Assembly: GCA_013284265.1 (NCBI GenBank)
Contig: JABTBR010000022.1
Coordinates: forward strand, 42,930-106,929
Direction of reading: 5' to 3'
DNA from: Oxalobacteraceae bacterium
Lineage (GTDB): Bacteria; Pseudomonadota; Gammaproteobacteria; Burkholderiales; Burkholderiaceae_D
Length of the DNA: 64,000 bases
Shown here: positions 36,432 to 48,300 of the stretch, piece after piece
How positions within the stretch are numbered: the first letter of the stretch is position 1
How the letters are laid out: each line of letters starts with the position of its first letter
Made by a program: the position numbers and the translations under genes
The notes under the pieces: generated by a model
Database searches by the model: none
Seen by the model: only the letters and a program-made list of their open reading frames with translations
Told to the model about the DNA's origin: nothing

Positions 36432-37403
36432 CTACCTTCCATCGATCCTGACTACACCTGAAGAAATTACCCTGGCCATCACGGCCTCATTGCTGTGGTC
36501 CGGCCGCACCCGCAGGGCCTGGCCGGGCAGCGCGTCGGCCAGCGCCTCGGCGCCGGTCTCGACCGCGATGCCGGCGCCGCCGGCCTGCAGCACCACATGG
36601 TCGCCGCGCAATACCATGCCGGCCGGCGCCACCTGCTTGCTGCTCACTATCTGTCCCGCCGCCAGCGCCTGGCGCAACCTGCCCTGGCCCAGCATTCCTG
36701 CCGCAAGCGGCGCATCGTCCAACTGCTCCACCTGCTCGGCCCGGAGTTCCACATCGTCCGGCCCCGGCGTGCCGCCGGCGGCCAGCGCGCGCCGCGCCAC
36801 ATACACCTGCTGGCGCGCCCGCACCGTCAGCGGCACCACCACCGAGCGGTAGACCGTGCCCTGCGCCAGCACATCGACCCAGACCGGCAGCCGCGCGCGC
36901 AGGCGCCCGGGATCGGCCGCGCGTACCTGGAATTCCACCGGCCCCAGCGGCACACGCAATGGCGGCAACGGTGTGGCCAGTGCCAAGTCGAGCATGTCAT
37001 ACTGAGAGCCGAAGGCTGCGCGCACATGTTTCATGGCTGCGGCCAACAGCTCGGCCTCATCGAGCTCCCGGCTGGCGCTGCGGATCTTGACCGCGCTGGC
37101 GCCATGCCAGACCATGTTCTGGCCCAGGGACAGCGCCGCTCCGCGCAGCAGCATGTCCAGCTCGGCCCGGCTGCGTACATCCAGCTGGCCCGTCAGTGGC
37201 GCCCGCCCCAGCGGCAGCGCCTCGACGGCGCGCTTCAAGGCATCGCTGTCGGCCTGCACGGCGGCGACGTCGGCCAGCACCATGCGCGGCGTTTCCAGCA
37301 CCACCTCGTTTCGCAGCGTCAATATCACCTCGCCCGCCGCGGCAGGCCGCGCCGTGGCCGCCAGCGCCACGCAGAGCGCCAGCAAAAACAGGGGGAACCG
37401 CAT
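36432..37403 (-). CDS. flgA: Flagellar P-ring assembly chaperone FlgA, long form
   Basis: 323 residues, longer than enterobacterial FlgA (about 220). Signal peptide MRFPLFLLALCVALAATARP, then an N-terminal region, and a C-terminal SAF-type part with VYVARRALAAGTPGPDDVE-like order and the ending LRVRPDHSNEAVMARVISSG. FlgA helps FlgI assemble in the periplasm. The order flgF-flgG-flgA-flgH is one I associate with alphaproteobacterial flagellar loci rather than with the usual betaproteobacterial flgBCDEFGHIJ run. Confidence 0.92.
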   Translation of the reverse strand: MRFPLFLLALCVALAATARPAAAGEVILTLRNEVVLETPRMVLADVAAVQADSDALKRAVEALPLGRAPLTGQLDVRSRAELDMLLRGAALSLGQNMVWHGASAVKIRSASRELDEAELLAAAMKHVRAAFGSQYDMLDLALATPLPPLRVPLGPVEFQVRAADPGRLRARLPVWVDVLAQGTVYRSVVVPLTVRARQQVYVARRALAAGGTPGPDDVELRAEQVEQLDDAPLAAGMLGQGRLRQALAAGQIVSSKQVAPAGMVLRGDHVVLQAGGAGIAVETGAEALADALPGQALRVRPDHSNEAVMARVISSGVVRIDGR

Positions 37404-37417
37404 GGGATTGCGCCGTC

Positions 37418-38200
37418 TTATTTGCGCAGATTGTTACTCATGGCCAGCATCTCGTCGGAAGCCTGGATCACCTTGACGCTACTTTCGTAGGCGCGCTGGG
37501 CCACCATCAGGTCGACCATTTCCTCGATCAGCTTGACGTTGGACGACTCGACAAAACCTTGCGCCAGCGTGCCCACGCCATCTTCGCCAGGCTTGCCGTA
37601 GATGGCGTCGCCCGAACGCTCGGATGGCTTGTACAGATTGCCGCCGAGTGACTGCAGGCCGGTCGTGTCGGAGAAATGTGCCAGCTCGATCCGCCCAGCC
37701 TCGTTCATCTCGGTCTGGTTGCCATTGCGCGCCAGCACGCGGCCATCGGCTTTGATGCTGATTTCCTTGGCGTCCAGGCCGATATGGATGGACGGCTTCA
37801 GCGCGTGACCGTCGGCGGTGGCCAGGAAGCCATCCTTGTCGACCATCAGCGAACCGCCGCGGCTGTAGGCACTGCTGCCGTCCACGGTGGTGACTTCGAA
37901 GAAGCCATCGCCCTGGATCGCGATATCGAGCGGCAAATCGGTTTTTTTCAGCTCGCCCGGCGTGAACACCTTGGCCAGCGAAAAGATGCCCACGCCGCTG
38001 CCATGCCACAGCGAGCCCGCGCCCTGGGTCTCGTCGGTGCGGCCGGAACGGCTCACTTCGCGATAGACCAGGTCTTCGAAGCTGACCTTGCCCTTCTTGA
38101 AACCGGGCGTGTTCACGTTCGCCAGATTGTTGGAGATGGTATCGACGCTCTTTTGCTGCATATGCATGCCGGTCGCGGCGATGTACAGTGAATCATTCAT
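37418..38200 (-). CDS. flgG: Flagellar distal rod protein FlgG
   Basis: 260 residues, exactly the usual FlgG length. N-terminal motif (LYIAATGMHMQQKSVDTISN, NLANVNTPGFKKGKVSFEDL) and C-terminal motif (GFVESSNVKLIEEMVDLMVA, QRAYESSVKVIQASDEMLAM) are textbook FlgG. It forms the distal rod that carries the P and L rings. Confidence 0.97.
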   Translation of the reverse strand: MNDSLYIAATGMHMQQKSVDTISNNLANVNTPGFKKGKVSFEDLVYREVSRSGRTDETQGAGSLWHGSGVGIFSLAKVFTPGELKKTDLPLDIAIQGDGFFEVTTVDGSSAYSRGGSLMVDKDGFLATADGHALKPSIHIGLDAKEISIKADGRVLARNGNQTEMNEAGRIELAHFSDTTGLQSLGGNLYKPSERSGDAIYGKPGEDGVGTLAQGFVESSNVKLIEEMVDLMVAQRAYESSVKVIQASDEMLAMSNNLRK

Positions 38201-38203
38201 TGT

Positions 38204-38947
38204 TTAAAACTCTCCAAGCTTGCGTATGGTTTTTTCCAGGCTGTCGTCATAGCCCTGCATGATTTTTTGCAGCGCCTCGAAATGGCGCACGGTTTCCGTC
38301 AGGCGCACCATTTCCTGCGGCGAATTGACGTTGGAATTTTCCTGATAGCCGGCACGCACCGTGGCGGGGCCGGCTGGGCCGGCGGCTTCCGCGACGCGGG
38401 CACCGCCCTGGATGTAGAGCCCGCCGCCGGCTGGCTGCAAGGCTTCCGGATTGGCGAAGCGCACCAGCTTGAGCCGGCCCGCCAAACGCTCGCCCTGGCG
38501 CACGTCGCCATTCGCGTCGATGCTGAAGGCGCTGCCGTTGAGCACGATTTCGCCGGACGCACCCATCACGGGCATGCCCTGGCTGCCGACCAGCCGGCCG
38601 CGGGCGTCGGGATGCAGATTGCCCTGGCGCGTATAGGCCGGACCATCCTTGCCCGCCACCTCGAAGAATCCTTCGCCTTCGATCGCCACGTCCTGCAGGT
38701 TGCCGGTATAGCGCAAGGTGCCGGCGCTGGCGTCTATCACCAGAGGCGCGACCAGGGAAGCGGATTGTGGAGTTGCGGCGATGGGGGCCTGCGCATTGCC
38801 CATTTGCTGGGAAAACGCCTGGGCCTGGGCCAGCAGGATTTGCTTTTTATAGCCCGGGGTGAGCACATTGGCCATATTCTGGCTAATGGTCTCGAGCTTC
38901 ATCAAATCCTGCTGCATACCGTTGGCAGCAATCGCCATCACATCCAT
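38204..38947 (-). CDS. flgF: Flagellar proximal rod protein FlgF
   Basis: 247 residues from the ATG at 38947. The rod signature is clear (AANGMQQDLMKLETISQNMA, NVLTPGYKK) and the C-terminus has QENSNVNSPQEMVRLTETVR then HFEALQKIMQGYDDSLEKTI. A longer frame starts with TTG at 39001 but would overlap the likely -10 region and has no family match. It is the first gene of the operon, about 50 bases below a candidate promoter. Confidence 0.94.
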   Translation of the reverse strand: MDVMAIAANGMQQDLMKLETISQNMANVLTPGYKKQILLAQAQAFSQQMGNAQAPIAATPQSASLVAPLVIDASAGTLRYTGNLQDVAIEGEGFFEVAGKDGPAYTRQGNLHPDARGRLVGSQGMPVMGASGEIVLNGSAFSIDANGDVRQGERLAGRLKLVRFANPEALQPAGGGLYIQGGARVAEAAGPAGPATVRAGYQENSNVNSPQEMVRLTETVRHFEALQKIMQGYDDSLEKTIRKLGEF

Positions 38948-39003
38948 TCCGCACCTACCCTTTACGATTGCGCGGAAGAAACCGCAGTGTTTTTTGAACA
39001 AGG

Positions 39004-39096
39004 CGCATCATAGCACAAAAACAAAATACTTTTCCCTAAAACAATATGAAGTAGTTGTTTGCCACTAGATCTGTGACAATGGGACGCATCATAGCA
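39004..39096 (-). repeat. 12-base direct repeat pair in the divergent promoter region
   Basis: CGCATCATAGCA occurs at 39004-39015 and again at 39085-39096, 81 bases apart. On the minus strand each copy contains an extended -10 box, so the repeat may reflect a duplicated promoter or a paired regulator site. Confidence 0.6.
39007..39015 (-). promoter_or_regulatory. Candidate extended -10 promoter for the flagellar operon (P1)
   Basis: On the minus strand TGCTATGAT provides an extended -10 (TG, one base, TATGAT) with transcription expected about 50 bases before the flgF ATG. No good -35 lies 16-18 bases upstream, as often for extended -10 promoters. The same 12-base word (39004-39015) is repeated at 39085-39096. 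Confidence 0.5.
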
Positions 39097-39116
39097 AATA
39101 AATAATATTTTGTAAG
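39088..39116 (-). promoter_or_regulatory. Candidate sigma-70 promoter for the flagellar operon (P2)
   Basis: On the minus strand CTTACA (39116-39111) is spaced 17 bases from TATGAT (39093-39088), which also has the extended TG. It lies about 80 bases above P1 in the AT-rich divergent region. The operon may therefore be read by the housekeeping sigma factor rather than only by its own FliA; I found no convincing sigma-28 box in this gap. Confidence 0.5.
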
Positions 39117-39176
39117 TAAATATTTCAAGGAAATAAAGTTGGGCACTTTTGTGATAGGGACACTATGGGCGCTGCA

Positions 39177-39193
39177 ATTGCTACAGTAGCAAT
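39177..39193. promoter_or_regulatory. Perfect palindrome, candidate operator
   Basis: ATTGCTACAGTAGCAAT is a perfect inverted repeat of eight bases around a single central A. It lies in the AT-rich gap (38948-39392) between the divergent flagellar operon and the second giant gene, about 200 bases before the latter and 60-90 bases from P2. The form fits a dimeric helix-turn-helix repressor site. No regulator gene other than fliA is in the window. Confidence 0.5.
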
Positions 39194-39326
39194 ATTTTTA
39201 AGGAAAGAATAATTTCACCTGATCTTGAACGAGACACAATTACTTATCAAAAACACATCTTAAAAAATATATTTTCAATTTACCCTAAACAAGTCCCGAA
39301 ATCTTTGGATACCTTCCCAGTACAGT

Positions 39327-39372
39327 GGCCGCAATGCGGCCTCAGCAGACTAATCTAAGCGGCGGGAAGCCG
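39327..39372 (+). promoter_or_regulatory. Hairpins in the leader of the second giant gene
   Basis: Two small inverted repeats stand just before the giant gene: GGCCGCAATGCGGCC at 39327-39341, and CGGC/GCCG around GGGAA near 39360-39372. They are followed by CACGGGAG as ribosome site and the ATG at 39393. They may shape translation of the leader. I compared the region with c-di-GMP riboswitch consensus by eye and saw no match. Confidence 0.35.
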
Positions 39373-39392
39373 TATTCACGGGAGTTGTTGTC

Positions 39393-42300
39393 ATGGTTGC
39401 AATTGTTAGCGGTAATAGCCTGGGCTTGTTGAATGGTTCGGCGGGCGTGCTGGGCCAGCAAGGTGTGTTTGGCAATGCCGTCCACGGCAATGGCAAGGAA
39501 GCCACCTACGTCAACGTCTTCAACGGCAATCTGTCGCTGCAGGATAGCGACGACTTCCTGGCCTCGCGCGGCGTCAACGTCGCCCTCACCCGTACCTACA
39601 ACTCCCTTGGCAGTTTCAATGACGGCCATGGCGGCTGGAAAGTCGGTCCGTCCAAGCAGGTCACCAATCTGACCGGCGAGCGCAATAACAGTGGCAGCAC
39701 CGTCACCCGCATCGACAGCGACGGCAGCGCCGCGCTCTACACCTACAATGCCGCCCTGGGCCTGTACCGCTCCACCGACGGCGGCGGCGGCTACGACAAC
39801 CTGCGCATGAACAGCGCCAGCGAATGGATTTGGACCAGCGAGCGCCGCGATATGCAGGGCCTGTACGAGGTCTATGACAGCACTAAAAATGCCGGCCATA
39901 TCACCAGCTCGCACGACCAGAACGGCCTGCAGGCCGACCAGAGTAGTCTGCTGGCCAGCTACACCTACGAGGCCGGCCAGTTGAGCCTTGTCACCGACGC
40001 CGCCGGCGACAGGGTCTATTACAGCTACACGGACGGAAACCTCAGCCAAATCCGCACCGTTCCTGCCGACACTGGCCAACAGTCAAGTAAGATACTCTAC
40101 ACCTACGACAGCAATCGCTTGACCACCGTCACCATCGACCTGACGCCGGGCGACAACGCCGATGCCAAGACGTACACCACCACCTACACCTACCGCGGCA
40201 CCAGCAATCAAATCGCCTCGGTCACCCAAGCCGACGGCACCACGCTGACTTTCGGCTATACCCAGCTCCCGGCCACCACCGGACCATGGCTGCTGACCAT
40301 GGTCACCGATGGCCTCGGTCAGAAAACGACCTACGACTACTCCGTGCCAGGCAGCACCACTGTGGCCGATCCGATGGGCTACAAGACGGTCTACAAATAT
40401 GATCTCAAAGGGCAATTGACCGACGTGATCGCACCGGTCGTGGCCGGCGTCAACCAGAAAACCAGTTTTGTCTACGATACCGATGGCAATATCCTCAGCA
40501 CGACCGATCCACGCGGCCTGACCACCGTCTACCAATACGATGGCAACGGCAACCGCGTTTACGAACGCAACGCGGCGGGCAACACCGTCACCCGCAGTTA
40601 TGACCCCGTCAGCAATAAGCTGCTGACCGAAACCGTCTATCTGCTGGACGACCCGGACGGGGCCGGGCCACAGTTGCCAAGCCAGCCGCTGACGACCAAT
40701 TATGTGTACGACAGCAAAAACCGTCTGCACTTCGTCATCAGCCCGGAGGGCCGCGTGCAGGAGTATCGCTACGATACCCAAGGGCAGCGCAAAGCCGCAC
40801 TGCAGTACACCGTCCTAAGCACCGTCCCGCTCGGCACCAACGCGAACGCGCAAAGCAGCGCCACCGATGCCGCCATGACCGCTTGGGCCACCTCCAGTGC
40901 AGTCGCCGCCAGCCTCGTCAACCGCACCGACTACAACTTCGATGCGCACGGTCTAGTATCGAAGTCGAGCAGCTATGCGTCGCTCGGCGGCACGGACTGG
41001 AGCAGCGAAGCCGTCTCCACCAAGATCTACGCCTACGATGCGCGTGGCCTGCTGCTCAAAACCGTAGACGGCAACGGCAACGCCACCAATTTCACCTACG
41101 ATGGCTTGGGACGCCTGCTGAGCAGCAAGGATGCGGCCGGTAATATCAGCACTGTCAGCTACGACGCCACTAACAATATCGTCAAGACCACGCAGGCGAA
41201 CGGCCTGATCGTCAATACCGCCTATGACAAGAATGGACATGTCATCTCGGTCGCCAAGACCAATACGTCGACCCTGGCGCTCGGCACCACCACCTATGTC
41301 TACAATAGTGACGGCAAGGTATACAAAAGCACCGATGCTGCTGGCCTGATCAGCTACGTCATTTATGACACCGCTGGCCGCAAGGTCGCCGATATCGACC
41401 CGGCCGGGGCGCTGACCGAATACCGCTACAATCTGGACAACCAGGTAACGCGCACCGTCCTCTACAGCACCGTGGTCGCCGCGTCAACCTTGGCCGCCAT
41501 CACCGGCACCACTGCGCTCAGCGCCGTGCGTCCGTCCGCCAATGCCAACGACCGCGGCACCTGGACTGTCTACGATGTTGCCGGCCGCCTCTCGGAAACG
41601 GTGGATGCCCTCGGCAATGTCACCCACTATGATTACGATGGCGCATCGCGCCTGGTGCAGGCCATTCAGCGCGCCACAGCACTGACGCCGGCCCAGATGA
41701 CGGCGTTGGCCACGGTCGACATCCCGGGCGCCTTCGGCGCCTCGCCCTCCGCTGCTGATCGCTTCAGCCGCACGCTGTACGATAACGATGGCAAGATCCA
41801 GGGCAAGCTCGACCCGGATGGCGGCCTGACCGAGTACAAATACGACGGCGTCGGCCAGTTGACCAAAACCAGCGCCTATGCCACCGCTACTGCGTCGGCA
41901 GCACGTGCGGCGGGCGACCTGAACGCGCTGCGTCCGCTCGCTGCGGCGGCCGATATCCACCACCGCTATTTCTATAACGCCCAGGGCCAAGCGGTGGCAG
42001 CCATCGACGGCGCCAACTATCTGACGGAAACCAGCTACGACAGCGCTGGCAATGTCGCCACCGTCACGCGCTACGTGAACGTCGTCAGCAACCCGGGGGG
42101 CGCGACGCTCGCTGCCATCGGCAAAACCGCCAACGCCGCCGACCAGCGCACCAGCTACACCTATTCTGCGCTGAACCAGCGCGTGACTGAAACCGGCCCC
42201 GACGGGGTAGTCACCCGCTACACCTATGACAACGCCGGCAACGTCACGGAAGCACGCCGCGCCCCTGCCACCGCCGATGAGCGCATCACCCTGATGCGCT

Positions 42301-45300
42301 ACGACCTGCTGGGTAATGTGATCGCACAACTGACGCCGACCGGCGCGGCGCTGCTCGCTGGCGCGGCCACCCAGACCGCGATTGATGCGGTGTGGACCGC
42401 CAACGCCGTCCAGTACACCTACAACGGCGACGGCCTGCGCACCGGCATGAAAGACCAGAACGGCAACCGCACGCTATATTATTACGACAACGACAGCAAG
42501 CTGGTCTACACCATCGACCCGAGGGGCGCACTGGTCACGCGCGTCTACAACGCGTTTGACCAGGTCACCAGCTTGCGCCAGAGCACCACACTGATCCCAG
42601 CCGCCACGCTGGCCGGCTTGACCAGCGCGATGACGTCAGCGCCGCTGACCAGCGGCACGATCACCCCCTCCGTCAGCAGCGCGGTCGCCGCCGCCCAGAC
42701 CGCCTCCGACAGTATCGAAGCCCTGGTCTACGACAACGCCGGCCACCGCACCGACGGCATCAATCCCTTGGGCGGCCATACGCTGACCAGCTACGACGCC
42801 TTCGGTAACGCGGTGCAGATAACGCAGACCGACGCCGCCCTGGCACCGCTCGGCACCACAACCAATGTCTACGATGCCGCTGGCCGCCTGCTGCGCAGCA
42901 CGCAGAACGGCGCCACCACCTACTATGTGTACGACGCCTTCGGCCGCGTGACCGGCCAGGTCGCCCCCAACGGTGAACTGACCGAATATGTCTACGATGC
43001 GGACAATCGGCTCATCCGCACCACCGCCTACGCCACCCCGGTCAGCGATCCTAGCAAACCGCTGGACGTGATGCGCCCGGCCCCAGCCGCCAACGACCGC
43101 AGTACCTGGAACCGGTATGATGCTGCCAGCAACCGGACCGACACCGTCGATGCCGGCGCTTACCTGACGCACTACGACTTCGACGCCGCCGGACGCATGG
43201 TCAAGGCTACACGCTACGCCACGGCGCTGGCGAATCCCGCCAGCTTTGCGGCGCCCACCCCGGGCGCGGACGACCGCGTGCTGCGCACGCTGTACAACGC
43301 CGATGGCGATGTGGTCGCCAAGCTGGACGCCGACGGCTATCTGACCCGCAACATCTACAATGCGGACGGCCATCTGATCGAGACAATCGCCTACGCCAAC
43401 GCAGCGCCCGCCGCAGCCCGCGCCGCCGGTGATCTGACAGCACTGACCCCGGCCACCGACGCAGGCGACATTCACCAGCATTTCCTGTACAACGCGGCCG
43501 GACAGCTGATCGCCGCAGTGGATGGCGAGAACTACCTGACCGAAGTCAGCTACGACGTGGTCGGCAACGTCACCATGCGCACCCGCCGTGCACTGGCCGT
43601 CATCACGCCGGGCGCGGCCACGGTCGGCGCGCTGGGCATGACCGCCAATGCCAACGACCAGGTCACCAGCTATACCTATTCAGCGCTGCACCAGGTGCTG
43701 ATCCAGACCGATCCGGACGGCACCATCACACGCTACACCTACGACAAGATGGGCAACGTAACGGAAACGCGCCGCGCCCTGGGCGCAGCCGACGAGCGTG
43801 CGGGCCAGGCGCAGTACGATGCACTGGGCCGCCTCACGGCCGAACTGACACCACAAGGCGTGGCCGCGATCGCCGCCGGCTCCGCGCTGGCCACAGCCTG
43901 GGCCACCTATGCCGTTAAATACACCTATAACGGCGCAGGCCAGCGCGCCAGCATGGCCGATCAGGATGGCCATCGCACTCTGTACTACTATGATGCCAAC
44001 GGCAACCTGAGCTACCAGATCAACGCCGCCGGGGAGGTCACCACCACCGCCTATTCGATCTTCAATCGGCCGACCCAGGTCACGCAAATCAACGGCCGCA
44101 TTGCGGCCGCGACCCTGGCCTCCCTGACCGGCACGGAAACACTGGCCAGCATCCAGTCAACCGTGGCCGCCATCGGAAGTGCCGGGCCCAACAGCGTCAC
44201 CACCACCAGCTATGACGTGCTTGGCCGTGCGGTGGACCGTACCGACGCGCTGGGCTTCCACACCCTCAGCACTTACGACGCGTTCGGCGACCTGGTCAGC
44301 ACCCTGGACCAAGTGTCCGGCATGCGCAACAGCTATCAATACGACCGCCGTGGCAACCTAATCCAGTCGACCCCGTTTTCCAATGCCGCCGGCAACCCGT
44401 CCAGCAGCGCGAGCTACGACGCCTTCGGCCGCCGGATCGGCGGCACCGACGCAAACGGCGTCAGCAGCGCGCTGCGCTACGACCACCTGGGCCACGTGGT
44501 CGCCATCCAGGATCCGTCCAACCCGGCCGCCGCCATGAGCTACGACGCCTTCGGGCGCGTGCTGACCCAGACCGACGATCTGGACAACATCACCACCTAC
44601 GCCTACAACACGGCCGGCCTGTCGTTTACCGTCACCACGCCGGAAAATGTCACGCACATCACGACCCAGAACCACTTCGGGCAGACCGTCTCGATCAAAG
44701 ACGGCACCACCGCGGGCGGCGTTAACACAGTCAAGAACACTACGACCTACGTCTACGACAAGAACGGCAATCTGACTTCGGTGTCCGACACCGCCGGTAC
44801 GATCCAGTCCCATACCTACGACAACGCCAACCTGCAGCTAACCAGCGTCGACGCCAACGGCGCCACCACCGCGATCACCTACGATGCGGCCAACCGGGTC
44901 CTCACCCGCATTGTCGATTCGACCGGCCTCAAGCTCAAGACTAGTTATACCTATGATGCGCTGGGCCGCCAGTCCAGCGTGACTGACCCGAACGGCAACG
45001 TCACCGTCATCAATTACGACGCCGACGGCCAAGTCACGTCCATCGTGGCCGACAGCGGCGCCGGCCACCTGAACCTGACCACCCGCTTTTCCTACGACAG
45101 CCAGGGCCGCAAGCTCAGCGTCACCGATCCAAACGGCGTTATCACTACCTATACCTACGCCAGCAACGGTCACGCGCTCTCGTCCGTGCAGGATATCGGC
45201 GGACTCAATCTGCCGTCCCAGGTGATTTACGACGGCAGCGGAAAGAACCTGCTGCTGCGCGCTACCGCCCAGGAAGTCACACGCTACGCCTACGACAATG

Positions 45301-48300
45301 CGGGCAACCTGATCTGGCAAGTCGACGCCATGGGTGCCGTCACCGGCTACACCTACGACGCCGACAACCGCTTGGTCAAGACCATCCATTACGCCAAGCT
45401 CAGCAGCCTGTTCACGGGCCAGCCTCCGGCCGCGAACCAAACCTTCACCACCGCCCAAATCGCCGCCAGCGTGACGGCCGACGCGGCCGAAGACGCCACC
45501 AGCCGCATCTTCTACGACAAGGATGGCCGCGTCGCGGCGACCGTTGACGCCCTGGGCGACACTACGGTCTACCTCGGCTATAACGCCCAGAACAAGTCCA
45601 CCGAGACGATCAACTATGCGAAGCAGGTTGCCGTCACGGACAGCACCACCACGGCCGCCCTGCTCAGCGCGCTGGCAGCCTTGGCCACGCCCGCCAGCGA
45701 CGGCCACCAGATCCTCATCTACGATGCACGCGGTCGCGTGACCGCGATCCTGACCGCCGTCGGCCTGAACTCCTCCAGCGTCCAGCAGTGGGCGCTGGAA
45801 AGCATCAGCTATGATCCCAACGGCAACGTCACCAATCGTACCAATTTCGACAATCTGTTTCCGGCCAATGTACCCACAGCGGCTAATATCACCAGCTGGA
45901 TCGCCACCCAGCCGGCGGCGGGCGACAAGTCCGTCAGCCTGTTCTACGACAAGGCCAACCGCCTGACCGCGAGCGCCACCTTGCTGCGTTCCGACAGCAC
46001 CACGGCCATGAACCTGTGGAGCATTGCCACCCTAGCCTACGATGCCAACAGCAATGTCGTGCTGCGCCGCAGTCTGGCCAACGGCATGCCGCTCAGCCAA
46101 GGCGTGGTGCCGACCGCCTCGGCCATCACCAGCTTCAGCACCACGGCCGCCAACTTGGCCGTGGCCGACGTCCAGACCAGCATGGTCTACGACGCGGCCA
46201 ACCGCCTGGTTGCCACCGCCACCGCCCAGACTTCGGCCACGTCCACCGCCACCACATCCACCTGGACCGTCGCCACCCAGGCCTACGATGCCGATGGCAA
46301 TGTGGCGCAGCGCCGCGTCTACGCCACCCAGTTGCCGCAGGGCGGCATCACCAAGACGCCAGCCGCCAGCGACATCGCGACCTTTATCGCCAATCCGAGC
46401 AATAGCACCTTGGCCGATCAGCAGAGCTATTTCGGCTACGATCACGCCAACCGCCTGACTGCGACGGCCTCGGCCGGCTCCGTGGTGAACGGCGTCGTTC
46501 AGTGGATCGTGACCAGCCGTCAGTACGACAGCTTCGGCAACCTGACGCAGTCGATCCAGTACAGCAACGCCGTTGACGCCAGCTCGCTCGGCGCCAATGC
46601 CAGCGCCGCCGCCATGGCCGCCAAGGTGGCAGGCGGCGCCTTTGACGATCGCATTACCCGCTACAACTACGACCTCGGCAACCGTGTCACCGATACCGTC
46701 GACGCCGGCGGCTATCTGACGCACTACGACTACGATAGCGCTTCGCATGTGACGAAGAGCACTCGCTACGCCACGGTCACACAGCCCGGCACATTCAGCA
46801 CAACCAGTTCAGCCGACGACCGCAGCATCCGCGCCTGGTACGACCAGGCCGGTCATGCCGTCGCCCAACTCGATGCGGATGGTTACCTGAGCTGTAACAC
46901 CTACAACGCCAACGGCCAGCTGATTGAATCGGTCGCCTATGCCAGCGCCACCCCGGCCGCCGCGCGCACCAGCGGAAGCCTGAGCGACCTGCTGCCGTTG
47001 GCCAACGCGAACGACATCCACCAGCACTTCCTGTACAACCCCGCTGGACAGGTAATCGCCAGCGTCGATGGCGAAAACTACCTGACCGAGCTCAGCTACG
47101 ACGCGCTCGGCAATGCCCTGAAGCGCACCCGCCACGCCAAGGCGGTCACGACGCCCGGCGCGACCAGTGTCGCTGGCATGGGCCTGACGGCTGACGCCAC
47201 GAACGACCAGGTCACCAGCTATACCTATTCCTCGCAGGGCCAGGTGCTGACCCAGACTGACCCGGACGGCACCGTCACGCGCAATACCTACAATGCGCTG
47301 GGCAGCCTCACCGAAACGCGCCGCGCCTTCGGCGCGGCCGATGAGCGCGCCACCCAGATGCGCTACGATGCGCAGGGCCGTGTGATTGCCCAGCTGACGC
47401 CGCAAGGTGTCGCCTACCTTGGCGCCACCACCGATCAAACCGCCATCAACACTGGGTGGGCCAACTACAGCGTCAAGTACAGCTACAACGGTTCTGGTCA
47501 GCGCGCCAGCATGACCGACCAGGACAGCCACCGCACGCTGTACTACTACGACGTTAGCGGCAACATGAGCTACAGCATCGATGCCGCCGGCGAAGTCACC
47601 GCCTACACCTATTCGGTCTTCAACCAGCAAACTTCCGCGACCCGGATCAACGGCCGCCTTGCACCCGCCACCTTGGCTAGCCTGAGCGGCAACGAAGCGC
47701 TGGCCAGCATCCAGTCGACCGTGGCCGCCATCACGCCGGTGGGCGCCAACAACACCGTCCGCGCCGTGTACGACAACCTGGGACGGGTGATGGACCGCGC
47801 CGACGCCCTCGGCTTCCACACCCAGAGCACGTATGACGCATTTGGCGACCTGCTACGCACCCAGAATGTGACGTCCGGTATCGCCACCGCCTACCAGTAC
47901 GATCGTCGCGGCAATCTAATCCAGACTACACCTTATGCCAATGTGGTCGGCAATCCGTCCAGCACCGTCAGCTATGACGCCTTCGGCCGTGGCACCGGGC
48001 GCACCGACGCCAACGGTGTCGCCAGCTCGGTGGCTTACGACCACCTGGGTCGCGCCATCACCATCCAGGATCCCTCCAATCCGATCGCGCAGCTCAGCTA
48101 CGATGCCTTTGGCCGCGTGCTGACCCAGACCGACGATCTGAACAACGTCACCACTTACCGCTACAACACGGCCGGCCTGTCGTACACCATCACCACGCCC
48201 GAAGGCGTGACGCACACCACGACCTTGAACCACTTCGGCCAGACTGTCACGATTGCCGATGCGATCGGCGGCGTGACCGAAAACTCGACCACCTATACCT

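Noticed and set aside
39300..39392. Possible c-di-GMP riboswitch before the second giant gene
   Set aside because: Only small hairpins are present; the conserved GEMM bases are not found.
38948..39392. Sigma-28 promoter for either divergent unit
   Set aside because: TAAA near 39285 is not followed at the right distance by a GCCGATAA-like box, and no other match was seen.
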